Shown in pieces: positions 1 to 9,755 of a stretch of DNA of 22,621 nucleotides; position 1 is the first letter of the stretch; each line of letters begins with the position of its first letter. The position numbers and the translations under genes were made by a program. This DNA is from Chara braunii. Its lineage: Eukaryota > Streptophyta > Charophyceae > Charales > Characeae. Where the stretch lies: contig BFEA01000386.1 of assembly GCA_003427395.1 (NCBI GenBank), positions 760,584-783,204 on the forward strand, given 5' to 3'. The notes beneath the pieces were generated by a model, which was given only the letters and a program-made list of their open reading frames with translations, was not told the DNA's origin and made no database searches.

Positions 1-122
1 TCTTGTAAGGGCAATTACTTAACCGAAAGAAAAGTTGACCATCAAAAAAATTATGATTAAGGCAACGTATGAACGACTGCCGAATCAACACCTCTCTCTT
101 CCTATCTCTCTTAGTAGAGATA

Positions 123-2020
123 TCAACTTCCTTCATTGGAACGGTACTCTTGTTGCAGCTCACGAATAGAAACCTGTTGCAACACTTTGCGACGATACTC
201 CTCAAAAGTTCCGAATCGAGTCTGTCTTTGCCGATTGTAATCGAGACGAATGGCAGCATCCACACATCTCCAAGTGTTCATGTTCGTATTCAAATGCATT
301 GCTGCTTCCACAATATCTTCCACCCTGCGAGAACTGTCAAGATAGGACAGGTGTGCAAGTGTCTTTTTGAGACCAATAGATTCAAGAGAGTCATAGATCG
401 CAATGTTAAAATTAGAAGAACTTTGTTGTTCCAAGGGTCTTGTAAAAGACATGGAGATGGTCTCTCGACGGCGTGGGAGCGGGCACAATACAACCGACAG
501 GAGACGGAGTAGCCGTAGCGGCAGGCGAAGCAGAAACAACAACAGAAGCAGTGACAATCGGCGTTGACATAGTGGATGGGGGAGTATAATCCGGAAGACG
601 TTGAAAAGTTGGAGGACATGCTGCTGGAAGGGGGAGTCTACGGACCGGAGCGGAATGAAGAGCGGAAGAATGAACCATCGGAGGAATCCTTTTTAAAAGA
701 CGTTGTATCCTTGCATATCTGAAAAAAGGTTGGGGAATAGGCCCTTCTGTCGGACAATATGGCAAATCAAACGTCATCCTAGCGATCTCCTCATTAGAGA
801 GAGCAATGAACTCGTCCTGCAAAAGGGATTGTAACATCCAAAAAGCCTCCAAATTTGAAACATTCAATGGGTTTGAAGGAAGAGTCTCAGGGGATTTTCG
901 TTCCAACTGCATATCTGTGAGTTTGATTCTTTCCCAGTCCAAAAACTTTTCCCATATATTTTCATCCTTTGCGACGCTCGTAGTTTGGACAAACATTTCA
1001 AAAAGCACCTCAGTCAAGACTTTTTGCAGGTCAACCTTCTTCGCATCGTCGAACCATTTGCCAAGGTAAGTGCGCGGATTCGGAGTGTCGATTGTGGGTG
1101 CACCCTTATCATGAGGCACCACAATAACAGTTGAAGGATTTAGTGGTTGTGATGTGGTGCAAATATCTCTTTCGCGTTGACTGTGTTGAGATTGCGAAGA
1201 CGAATCGTGATTTGTGCACGTCCGGGGAGCCGTCCACGAAACAGAAGAGGTGCAAGTTCATCGGTACAGATGTCATCTAGCGCTCTCAAAACGTGAGTTG
1301 CCGTTTCACTAACAACCGGTTGCCGTTCCTCCGTATTCGTAGCGAACGCAAGCTCGAGCATTCCAGTTGAACACACATTATCAGTTGTATTAATTGCTGA
1401 ACTCGCATGCCCATAAACTGTAGTTACCGCAACGGTGGATGATTTCTTTCTTTGTGCAGAGCGTTGGGATTGCGAACATGAATCACGAGCACGCACATCT
1501 CCAACAACTCCATGAGTGACAAATTCATCTTCATGATTGTGATGATTTCGGAGGGTCAGCTCACCAATTGGAGTTGAACCCACGAGATTCTTTTCTTGAG
1601 GAACACGATTACGCTTGGTTGTAGAATCAATCGCTTGAGAATCACTCGTATCGCTATCATCTTCGTCATCATCGAGCAAAGACTTAACAACCAAACCCAA
1701 TGAAAAATTAGGCACATATTTGTCACGCTGATCATAATCATCGTCATAACAGTCAACATGCATTTTTTCAGCATCCTCGAGGGTGCTCGCTTGTTGATGG
1801 GCACCTTCAACTTCATCGCGCACAATATCATGGTCACCAGTATGTTCATTTTCATTATCCGATGTATCTTGTTTTTTGCTCTTCCTTGATCGCCTTGACT
1901 GGGCCCCTTGTTGTCTAAATGTAACATTCAGAGCACCCTCAGTTGTATTGCTATTGACGGTTTGTTTTCTCTTTTTCGTTTGAGCGCGTGTTTCATAGGT
2001 ATGGTGCAGTTCAGATTCGC
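123..2020 (-). pseudogene. Unrecognised broken ORF downstream of the Helitron helicase
   Basis: Three overlapping coding-like blocks on the minus strand read as one broken protein. The first runs from about 2020 to 1140, open beyond the first Met-like codon and starting right after a splice-acceptor-like AG. The second is 1122-412 (the same frame stays open a little upstream), and the third runs from about 500 to 123. The first block begins with a basic stretch (QTKKRKQ, RRSRKSKK), then acidic runs (DDDYDQRDKY, DDDEDDSDTSDS), suggesting a nuclear, disordered N-terminus. The second has an amphipathic, Trp-containing part (YLGKWFDDAKKVDLQ, IWEKFLDWERIKL), then a Pro/Ser/Ala-rich linker. The third is charged and helical-looking (EEYRRKVLQQVSIRELQQEY). 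One-base shifts separate the blocks (near 1140 and near 480), unless small introns do. I do not recognise a family. It could be a Helitron accessory protein or a captured host gene fragment. Confidence 0.5.
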
Positions 2021-2044
2021 CTGCGGGGAAAAAAAGAAAATAAG
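2021..2044 (-). promoter_or_regulatory. Probable 3' splice site with polypyrimidine tract
   Basis: On the minus strand a run of T and C ends in CCCCGCAG, and the open frame of the downstream ORF starts directly after this AG. No convincing partner 5' splice site or branch point was fixed, so the intron length is unknown. The acceptor suggests an upstream exon for the unrecognised ORF, possibly within or beyond the duplicated helicase tail. Confidence 0.4.
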
Positions 2045-2184
2045 TTTACCAAAATTCAACACCGATCAGCCGGAAGAGATATATACGACAAAAGAGATAA
2101 ACTTATTCAAAAAGTGACGAGCATGTCCTGACAACTCGTCCGAAAGAGATATATCCGACCAAGGAGAAGAAATCATTGCAAAAG

Positions 2185-2472
2185 TTAATGGTAAACAATA
2201 TTCTTTGTGATGAATTTTTTGTCGGGCAACGCAACACGAATGTTGTTGGGATGACCAACGCGCGACAAAGCAACATACAATTGGCCATGCGCAAAAACAG
2301 GTTTGCGCAACCAAACCCCGGCACGAGATACAGTTTGTCCTTGCGACTTGTTTATGGTCGCAGCGAACGGAAGACAGATGAGGAACTGCCTTCTATTCCA
2401 TTTAAACCCCGTGGTTTCACCATCAGTTGTCAAATCGATTTTGGGGATCAGTGTCGTTTTACCGGTGCGCAT
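2185..2472 (-). pseudogene. Second, tandem copy of the Helitron helicase C-terminal tail
   Basis: A 95-codon open stretch repeats the last helicase motifs (LTTDGETTGFKW, INKSQGQTV, HGQLYVALSRVG, NIVYH) found in the block at 2832-2515. It lies 342 bp further downstream in the same orientation. DNA similarity starts near 2175/2517 and ends near 2475/2820, with many scattered substitutions, so the duplication is old. This copy keeps the canonical ALSRV in motif VI where the upstream copy reads ALLRV, so it may be closer to the ancestral tail. It could be a tandem duplication inside one Helitron, or the tail of a second Helitron truncated by the first. It has no upstream helicase motifs of its own and cannot act alone. 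Confidence 0.85.
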
Positions 2473-2514
2473 TATTTGGAATGCCAGGGGTCTATGAAAA
2501 AGAAAAAGAATGAC

Positions 2515-4706
2515 TCATCCCAAAAGTTTATGATATACAATATTCTTCGTAAAAAAATTGTTATCAGGCAACGCAACACAGATATTGTTGGGATGGCCAA
2601 CACGCAACAAAGCAACATACAGTTGGCCATGCGAAAAAACCGGTTTGCGTAGCCAAACCCCAGCAAGTGATACCGTTTGTCCTTGCGACTTGTTAATCAT
2701 TACAGCAAAAGCAAGACGGACTGAAAATTGCCTCCTAAACCATTTGAACCCAGTAGTCTCACCATCGCTTGTCAGATCAATTTTGGGGATTAGTGTTGTT
2801 TTACGCATGTGCATTATTGTCACTTCCAACAAATCATCATTAACGATCTTTTTCAGAATCAGCCTTGTGTCATTGCAAAGTCATTGCTTCGGTGAAAAAT
2901 TTCGCAAAAGCATCAAAGGTGCACCAATTTTTAAGCGCAGCTTGTGAGCTGAAAGGCCAGATTCATCGAGAGAGTTTAAAAACTCCCGCTCAATACCAAG
3001 CCCGGTATCATCTGAATCAGGATAATCAAAACTGAAAAGTTCACGCACCTCCCCAGGGAAGTCGTCAAGAACACGATTGTTAACAGAACCGGCATCGTCA
3101 TTAGTAGGGCATAGAATTAATTGAGGCAAGAAATACTCGCTATCGCTCACATGGTTGGACACATCATCAAACGTCCATGAAATCAATTCATCAATCGGTT
3201 TATCCGTACAAATCTCACGTGGCAATCTGACCGCAGCAGGTTCATTAGGAACAACGCGAGGATGGTCACCATTCCCAATACGCATAAAAAAGTGGTCATA
3301 CATTTGTGGTCCACAAAGGATACATTTTCAAGGATACATTTTTATGGATACATTTTCAAGGATACATTCCCAATACGCATAAAAAAGTGGTCATACATTT
3401 GTGGCCCACAACGCGAGGATGGTCACCATCCCCTAAGCTTAAGATTCGCATATTTTCAGTTAGTTGATGAATTTCAAAAAGTTTCCACAAAGGATACATT
3501 TTCATGGATGCATCAATCTGTTGGGCTCGCGATCCATGTTTCACAACGGGTAAAACCTGTCTAAAATCCCCTGCGAGAAGTTGAACTTTCCCACAAAACG
3601 GTTCGTCATTGTTACAGAGGTCCCGAAGCGTAATGTCAAGAACTTCCAAGTAAAACTTGTTACTCATCGGAGCCTCGTCCCAAACAATCAAGTCGGCACG
3701 GCGAGTAAGTTCTGCAAGATCACTTTGTTTTGCAATCAAGAAGGGACGCGTGTTATGAGGTTTCAAAGGTGCGCGAAATCAGGAGTGAAACGTGCGACCC
3801 CCCGTTAAAAGAGTCGCCGCTATGCCACTGGACGTGACGGCCTGTGCAATAGCAGAACGGAACCTGATGCCCGCCAAAATAGTTTCAATGCAAAAAGTCT
3901 TTCTTGTTCCAGCCGGTGCATCGACAAAAGCACACAACGGTCTTTTCTCTTGCACAGCCCGAACGACTGTTTCCACCAACACTCGTTGATGTGGACGAAG
4001 ACGTCAAAAATTAGAATCATATTTACATTGCATTTGAATCGGATCATACGATAACTCGTCGTTTAGAATCGACGATACAGTTCGGTTCTCGTAATGTCTG
4101 GTTATGTTCTCAGCAATTGTTTCCCCGTCGGGTGTTGGATAATAAAGGCAGAATTGACAGATATTTTTTCCAGACTCCTCTAAAATACAATCAAGATGGA
4201 ATAACACTAAGGATTGCAAAATGTTCGGGGGAACAATTTCGTTGCCCGCACGATATTGAAAATTATAACACATTTTATCTCAATGTCGTTCAAAGAAACG
4301 GACTGGATCGTTCACATGTTAAAACGCGAGAACCATAGCAAATATTTTACGAACTTCTTCAGGCATGTAATGCGCCGTGGCTGTGTCGATGCATTGATCG
4401 TCCGTTTGCAAAAGACCTAATCGAACACACACGGATCTGAATGAATCGTATTCGACTCCGTCCACCGTACGAATTTCGGCAAAAGAGCGCACCCCACGAG
4501 AATGTCCATGGTTTAACAACACACGCAGATAGAATCGTTCCCCTTCGGTGATCCTCACGTGATGCAACCGAGATATCTTCTCGAAGGGACCACCGTGCAG
4601 ATCACACTTTCTTCGGTTCCACTTCTTATATTTGTTATCCCATACATGAGTATTAATGATTTCTGAGTAAAGAGGAAGCTCCTCTTTAGGAACACCTTCA
4701 TTCAAA
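2515..4706 (-). pseudogene. Helitron RepHel protein, Pif1-like helicase part, broken
   Basis: This continues the Rep reading after a one-base frameshift. Blocks are 4705-4322, 4273-4007, 3982-3782, 3766-3356, 3303-2884 and 2832-2515. They are separated by TAA at 4319-4321, TGA at 4280-4282, 4004-4006, 3779-3781 and 2881-2883, and by an insertion near 3251-3429. Helicase signatures in order are a degraded Walker A (DAPAGTRKTF), Walker B (LIVWDEAPM), motif III (LLAGDFRQVLPVV), QLTENMRI, ILCPTNDD with NNRVL, LKIGAPLMLLRN, INKSQGQTV and HGQLYVALLRVG. Normal family members have GTGKT, so the G-to-R change should disable ATP binding. The last motif reads ALLRV where ALSRV is usual, a further loss. 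The order and spacing match SF1 Pif1 helicases fused to Helitron Rep. The family call is very sure; this copy is non-functional. Confidence 0.9.
3251..3429. repeat. Complex local duplication inside the helicase sequence (157-bp insertion)
   Basis: A 22-bp sequence at 3251-3272 recurs exactly at 3408-3429, and a 39-bp sequence at 3271-3309 recurs exactly at 3366-3404. Between them are short repeats of GGATACATTTTCAA type. A 20-bp part of these (3311-3330) matches the gene's own sequence at 3485-3504. Without the extra 157 bp, the helicase reading would run directly from NMRI through GDHPRVV into PNEPAAV. The insert breaks that reading. Its patchwork of local templates fits replication template switching. 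Confidence 0.8.
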
Positions 4707-7163
4707 GAGTTATGTTACATCCATGCCGTCAATTTCGTTTTCGAGGGTTCATGCGAAAACAACCTCATGCTCAGTGTCAGGTTCGAATTGCACTTTTTGC
4801 ATGTTTTCGAGATGCACGGACAATCTTTCCACCGAGGGCCATTGTTCCGCAACATCAAACTCAAATAGACGTCAGCATGCTTCACATGCACCTACAACAC
4901 GCATATCTTGATACAATTTAACTTCACCGATGGACGCATTATTATCCCGCTCACAAACCATAGCACGATCGCACCCTTTATACACGTACTTATACACGTA
5001 CTTGCACACCTTGATGTTAGCACAATATTCAACATTCAAGTGGCAATTAAACCTCATTAGCAAATACGGGTTATACGGGACCACACGGCGATTGTCGTAA
5101 ACGACACCATTTTGAACAATCGTAAAACCACCGTCACTTGGTTTCCTTCTCCTATACGAAGGGTACATTTGTTCATCTTTGAATGTGGTTGTGAAAATGA
5201 AGTCTTTCGGAAACCCTTTTGTGCATTCCTCATCCTCCGTACACGAAGCATCGCGTTTCTCTGCACCACAAATCCCATGTAATATGAATTTGGCTACCTT
5301 TTCTCTCAATTTCCCTTCCGGAGGAATCTCGGCACACACCACATTGTCAACATCATCCGCATCGTGAATTTTATCATCCGGATGCAGGATAACCAATATA
5401 TATGCGTGTGGTAGACCCCTTTTCTGAAACTCCACCACATACAACATTTCACTCACCCTACCAAAGATCCGCTTGTTCTTTATCTCATCAATTAGCTGTG
5501 CAAGATAACCTTTGAACATTCGCGCGAGAAGATCCGGTCTGTCGTTAGGACATTGACTTGGCAACAGGGCTTGTTTGATCTCCGGCCAGTTAGTGTTGCA
5601 CGTCATAGTGATGAAAAGATCCGGTTTTCCGAATCGTCTCACAATTGCCATGCTGTCATGATATCTTTCACTCATATATCGGGGCCCCCCTGTGAAAGTT
5701 GACGGTAAAACCACTTTTGTCCCAATATCGTCACCACGTTGATTTTGTTGCACAGCGTCTCGTAAATCCTGATAATACTCTGAGCGTAATTCTTTTTGAT
5801 GGAATCTCACCCATTTTAAACGGAGGGATTCAACTTTAGTGTACGTCATGCAACAAAACTCGTGGAAGAGACGTGCTGCATAAAGGAGGCAAGGTCTTTC
5901 ACCATCACGCTCGTGAAGGTGAAATGCATAGTACTCCTTGACACTAACTCCTGGCGGTCATCCAGCCTCCGAGACACGTCGGACAGACCAACTATCAATT
6001 CCCTCCGGGAAAAGTAAAACAAACCTTAAGCAGTCGTGCGCTCTAGAACATTCCGGAACTACAACTGTCTGCCGCTCACCAGGAAGAGGAGCACGCAAAC
6101 GAATCTTGAGCTCACGAGGAAGGAGTTCATCGACCATCAGAACACACACCTCATGTAGACCCATAGGACGGTTATAACGCCTTGCATGTTCCTCCTCAGG
6201 CATGGCATCCGGATTTATGACCAACTTCCTCTCATTCAAGGCTTCCTGTGGAAGGTCAGCAACTGTCATAAAATCCTTCACGTAATTGTTACATTGTTGT
6301 AGCAATTCGTGAAACCTTCTCAATATGCGTTTCGCTTGATCAAGTTCAGCATCGGATGTACTTGTAGGTAAATTAAAGAAATCTACCCTTTGATCAATCG
6401 CATCGTCCAAACGTTGAGGATCGTGCAAGTATAGTTGCGCAAACTGAGGACGTTCCCCTTCCCCGACAGCCAATGCACCGATACGATGAAAGATTAGACC
6501 TTGAGCCCGAAGTTGACCCTGGAATCCTTGAACATTATCGCTCGGTTGCTTCAACCGTGAGGATGTGAGGGATAAACTATTATAAATTATCCTCGCATTG
6601 TTTCGAAGGAATCGGTCGTCGAAACTTTGAGAAGTCCAAAGAGAAAGAATCTCATGTTCCGGGGAGCCTTCGCAAGGCCATTCCCATAAAGGACAACGTT
6701 TTGTACCTTTTCGGCAGCACATTTTTGTCCATTTTGTTTTATGATGCCACAATTTAGCACCACAATGCTTACACAGATATCGATCACCAATCCCGAATGG
6801 TTCAACAGTGCTAGCATTCCCAAAAATCGCAACCGTGTTCTCAACCACCGCATACGTTGTTGCCACGGGTGCCGATGGGAATGCATTAAGATCAGGAGCC
6901 GGAACATCATGTGAATCATTCATTTCTTCCTCGCGACTATTTAGTTCACCGTCTTCACGATTGTTCATTCAATTTCGATTTATCACGGATGGATTCTGCG
7001 ATTGTCTAGCTCGTGATGAAAGACTCTGCAAGTGCCTCGCCCGAGAAGCTCGACTCGGTGATTGTCTCCCAGGAGAAGATGCACTCCTCAATTGCGTAGA
7101 GGTGCTCGCTCGAATCTCTCGAAGAATATTCACAACGAACAAACTTCGCCTCATACCCCGCAT
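4707..7163 (-). pseudogene. Helitron RepHel protein, N-terminal zinc-finger and Rep (HUH) part, broken
   Basis: Frame blocks at 7163-6972, 6968-5961 and 5849-4875 share one reading frame and are separated only by TGA codons (6969-6971, 5958-5960, 4872-4874); another TGA lies at 4749-4751. Near the N-terminus, a C-x2-C (CKHCGAKLW) followed by MCCRKG resembles the usual Helitron zinc finger. The Rep core shows GKPDLFITMTCNTNWPEI, GLPHAYILVIL, AEIPP, LLMRFNCHLNVEYC and the tyrosine motif KYVYKYVYKG. The HUH motif should read His-x-His but reads H-A-Y, a change expected to abolish metal binding, while the tyrosines remain. The Ser/Arg-rich block 7163-6972 probably belongs to the protein, because the frame continues through a TGA just before the Met at 6968. 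After 4749 the frame is lost and resumes one base shifted near 4705. Identity as Helitron Rep is very secure; the true start is not. Confidence 0.9.
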
Positions 7164-7723
7164 AAAATCTTTATGAGCACGCTGTCGGGCGCATCGGTCC
7201 GGCGCCGCACGGGGCAGCGCGGGACCCTCCCGACCGCGTCACGCAGGAGTTGGATCAACCTCGTCACAAACACACAAATGGAGTTTCCTTAGGCCGCTCC
7301 GGCCGAGTGCGCCAGTCATACCTCTCGCGAGCCCTTACGACAGGATAGGGCCTACGCGAGGCACAACTTACCTCCNCCTTACGAGAGTTGTCACCTCCCT
7401 TCGGTGGGCGTATCCCCGCCGAGCTACCAATCCACAGTACGAAAGTTAATCAGTTCCAATCGCAGAGGTGGACCAGCCGAGGGCATTTCTCGTTCGCTGT
7501 AGCATAGGGGGTACGCGCGGTAATACGCCTATCGGACCCGCACGCGAACCGACATCTTGGGGGGGCTGAGGTCCCCAAGCGCGACTCGTCGTCGGTCGAC
7601 TAGGACGCATCCCACACACCACGCGCACACCACTTTTACGGACACAAAAATAAAATACACACCCGCACGCATACGAAACGACACAACACAAACAACGCGA
7701 CAACGTTCCTAGCCCCTCGGTAG
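7164..7723. other. GC-rich non-coding stretch with an assembly N
   Basis: There is no recognisable gene. The first half is GC-rich, with small palindromes such as GGCCGCTCCGGCC. A single N stands at 7376, and CCCTTACGA-like sequence occurs on both sides of it (near 7332 and just after the N), so the join may hide a small collapse or overlap. A 93-codon minus-strand frame (7727-7446) has no motif I can name. The 5' end of the Helitron may lie somewhere in the first tens of bases, but I could not fix it. Confidence 0.4.
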
Positions 7724-8131
7724 TCATCCCATAACTCTCCGATGCGGAAATCGAATAGGCGTCGCGCGCGAGACTTGATTTAAAACCACGCGGACGCAGG
7801 GCCCACTCATATCGGCTAGCAATGCAAACGTGTGCAAGTTGTCGCGATGATGGCGTACTACGTAGTGCCCATAATCAAGCGGCCCCTCGTGGATCCGAAT
7901 ACTGCTTATGACACTCAAGTGTCAGACTCGAAGTGTCATGAGGGTCTGATCCTTCACGACATTGTACGACTGAAGGAATAGTCGTGCAGCCGCCACGAGA
8001 CCTCCGACCTTTGGTCTGAGCGTCTCGGTAGGCAAGGCAAATAGGCTCTGCACGGGGGCAGATTCTTTCCCTGCAGAGTCTAGGGCTTGGGATGTCCTGG
8101 ACAAGGACCTTGAATCCCGCCCCAGAACCAA
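7724..8131 (-). pseudogene. Possible remnant of an unrecognised ORF
   Basis: Two open stretches on the minus strand, 8131-7925 and 7918-7727, share one frame and are separated by a single TGA at 7922-7924. Joined, they would give about 135 codons of ordinary composition (for example LPTETLRPKVGG and VVRHHRDNLHTF). I recognise no domain. A palindrome, TGACACT-CA-AGTGTCA (7909-7924), overlaps the break. This could be a decayed transposon fragment or chance. There is little evidence beyond frame continuity. Confidence 0.2.
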
Positions 8132-8944
8132 CGTCCGACTATAAAATCTCCAAGAAGCAAAGGATAAAAGATGATCTTCCTTTTTTCTCAGGGCATAATC
8201 AGGTTAATCCTTGCGCACGATCACAGTAAGCCGCGCGCATACCCAAGGCATATATAAATATATACATAAGGCTTAATTGTATAGGACGATCACTTCTCAC
8301 AGTCACAGTGGGGCTCCTCTCAGCCGCATACACATGTAAACGCAGGCAGTCACATCCAAAGTTCGAACCACAACCATACCTGCAATCACATCAAAGATCA
8401 ACAAAAGTCCACGTACTACACGGGGTCAACTTCAACCATTCTCGATGCTCATACCCCCTTCTTTAGCCATACAAATCTCACTCTTGTGCAACTCCCCAAA
8501 ATAAATACTCAGTACTTCTGTTAAATGGTCATTCAATGAAGTCCGTGTAAAAACATAATGAAACAATTCAAACCACAGGGCTAAAACCTTTAGGCTAAGT
8601 GACAAGAGTGGATTGGAGTTGAATCGTAAACCGACGAGTCGGCAACCGACCTGTTATCAGTGATAACAGAAGACGATCCTCAAGGGATCAAGCTGAATCT
8701 AGTCCTGAACTTGAATCAACGATCAAGAGGACATGTAACACGTGACAGGTTGATGCCCAGGCTAAACCTATAAGCCCATGGAGAATAATCCCCAAATCAC
8801 GATCTTACTTAAGCATCCCAATTAACTAAGCCTAAACCTACCTCTAAACCAGTGCCCAAAGCAAAGGTAGACTAATGGCAAAATCTCCCCTATTCAGGGG
8901 CCCTATTCAGGGGGGATCGCCAGAATCGTCACCTGTCAAAATAT
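8132..8944. other. Non-coding stretch with palindromes
   Basis: No gene is visible. An AT-rich patch lies near 8251-8275. A near-perfect palindrome, CTGTTATCA-G-TGATAACAG, lies at 8651-8669, next to a small CCGAC/GTCGG hairpin. At 8887-8913 the sequence CCCTATTCAGGGG occurs twice in tandem, and each copy is itself a small hairpin. The general look (long, gene-free, A/C-rich, with repeats following) resembles the non-coding part of an LTR retroelement, but no LTR ends, primer-binding site or coding domain were found. Confidence 0.35.
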
Positions 8945-9395
8945 AATTTATCTCCTCTAAACTAAGAAAATTTCGGGAACACTTCCCATAGGAAAAGTGC
9001 CTTTTCAGAATTTATATCATCCCGAATATAAAAACAGAAATAGTCTTTTGATTTTCCAAAGTCCAATTTTGTCCAACTCCCTGAATTAGCAAAAATTTGG
9101 GCAGCACTCCCTTTAGAAAAGGAGACTTCCCAGATTTTTACTAAGCCGTATATGAATTTTGGACAAGTTGAACTTTGAGAAGTCTGAGATTTGACTAACT
9201 CCCCGAATTAACAAAAAATTGAGTAGCACCCCTTTTAGAAAATGAGACTTTCCAGATTTTTACTAAGTCAGGTATAAGGAAAGGACAAGTCAAATTTCGA
9301 CTAACTCCTTGGATTTGTAGAAATTTCGGCAACGCTTCCCATAGAGAAAGTAGCTTACTAAAATTTATACAAAGCTAAGTATAACAATAGGTCCT
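8945..9395. repeat. Diverged tandem array, ~120-bp unit, about four copies
   Basis: A core of the form AAATTTCGGCARCRCTTCCC is seen near 8967, 9091, 9212 and 9321, a spacing of roughly 120 bp. It is followed each time by a GAAAA(A/G)GGAGACTT-like run, CAGATTTTTACTAAG-like sequence and an ACTAACTCCCTGAATTA-like lead-in to the next copy. Units differ by many substitutions, so the array is old. From memory, similar TTCGGCAGC-type tandem units occur in non-coding parts of Ty3/gypsy-type LTR elements, especially in plants, and I cannot verify this here. No protein is encoded. Confidence 0.65.
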
Positions 9396-9443
9396 AGAAA
9401 ATACGAGAATTGATTTAAGTAAAAAAAAACTTAGCTCAGAAAA

Positions 9444-9617
9444 TGCAGGAATTGAAACTAACTCCTATGGCTCTAGCACGTGGCGAGCGACTAAAGCAAC
9501 TACCTATCAACCTGAAACTCAGACCAAGTANTGCAGGAATTGAAACTAACTCTTATGGCTCTAGCACGTGGCGAGCGACTAAAGCAACTACCTATCAACC
9601 TGAAACTAGACCAAGTA
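9444..9617. repeat. 87-bp direct duplication split by a single N
   Basis: The sequence at 9444-9530 is repeated at 9532-9617 with about two differences (one C/T, one missing C), and the single N at 9531 stands exactly between the copies. This is the pattern left when two overlapping contig ends are scaffolded without merging, so the duplication is more likely an assembly artefact than a biological tandem. A 92-codon plus-strand frame across it is therefore not credible as a gene. Confidence 0.8.
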
Positions 9618-9755
9618 GCAGCCTTACTCAGTCACATGCAGGCCAAACCACCAAGGTAAGTAATCTTACCATCCCAAGTTCGCCCAAACAAACTATAGTT
9701 CATGATCTCTCAATGATTTAACCCTTTATACCCAGCTTACATAAGGCATAAGTGA

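Larger units (their letters stand above)
123..7163 (-). mobile_element. Degenerate autonomous Helitron (rolling-circle DNA transposon)
   Basis: The minus strand encodes, in order, a Cys/His N-terminal segment, a Helitron-type Rep (HUH) domain and a Pif1-family helicase, a combination diagnostic of Helitrons. Family knowledge: the Rep nicks and joins single-stranded DNA and the helicase unwinds it during rolling-circle or peel-and-paste movement. The copy is broken by many in-frame stops, a frameshift and internal rearrangement. A second unrecognised ORF lies downstream on the same strand and may belong to the element. I could not place the expected 5' TC terminus, or the 3' hairpin followed by CTRR. 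The 3' end may lie beyond position 1, so the limits given are those of the coding remnants, not the element. Confidence 0.85.

Noticed and set aside
69-512. A 147-codon plus-strand frame at the left edge.
   Set aside because: It lies antisense to the better supported minus-strand ORF and has no recognisable feature; most likely a shadow.
2515-7163. TGA read as Trp (alternative genetic code), given that most stops in the Helitron are TGA.
   Set aside because: Only about three of the TGAs fall at Trp positions; the others replace Arg or Gly. There is also a TAA, a frameshift, and mutated catalytic residues, all of which indicate decay.
1-7300. Exact Helitron termini (5' TC, 3' hairpin plus CTRR).
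   Set aside because: Candidate dinucleotides and small hairpins exist but none is distinctive enough; defining ends needs alignment of several genomic copies.
7164-8131. Ribosomal RNA or a tRNA-derived SINE, suggested by GC-rich palindromic blocks.
   Set aside because: No conserved rRNA core sequence, no A/B box pair and no cloverleaf could be found.
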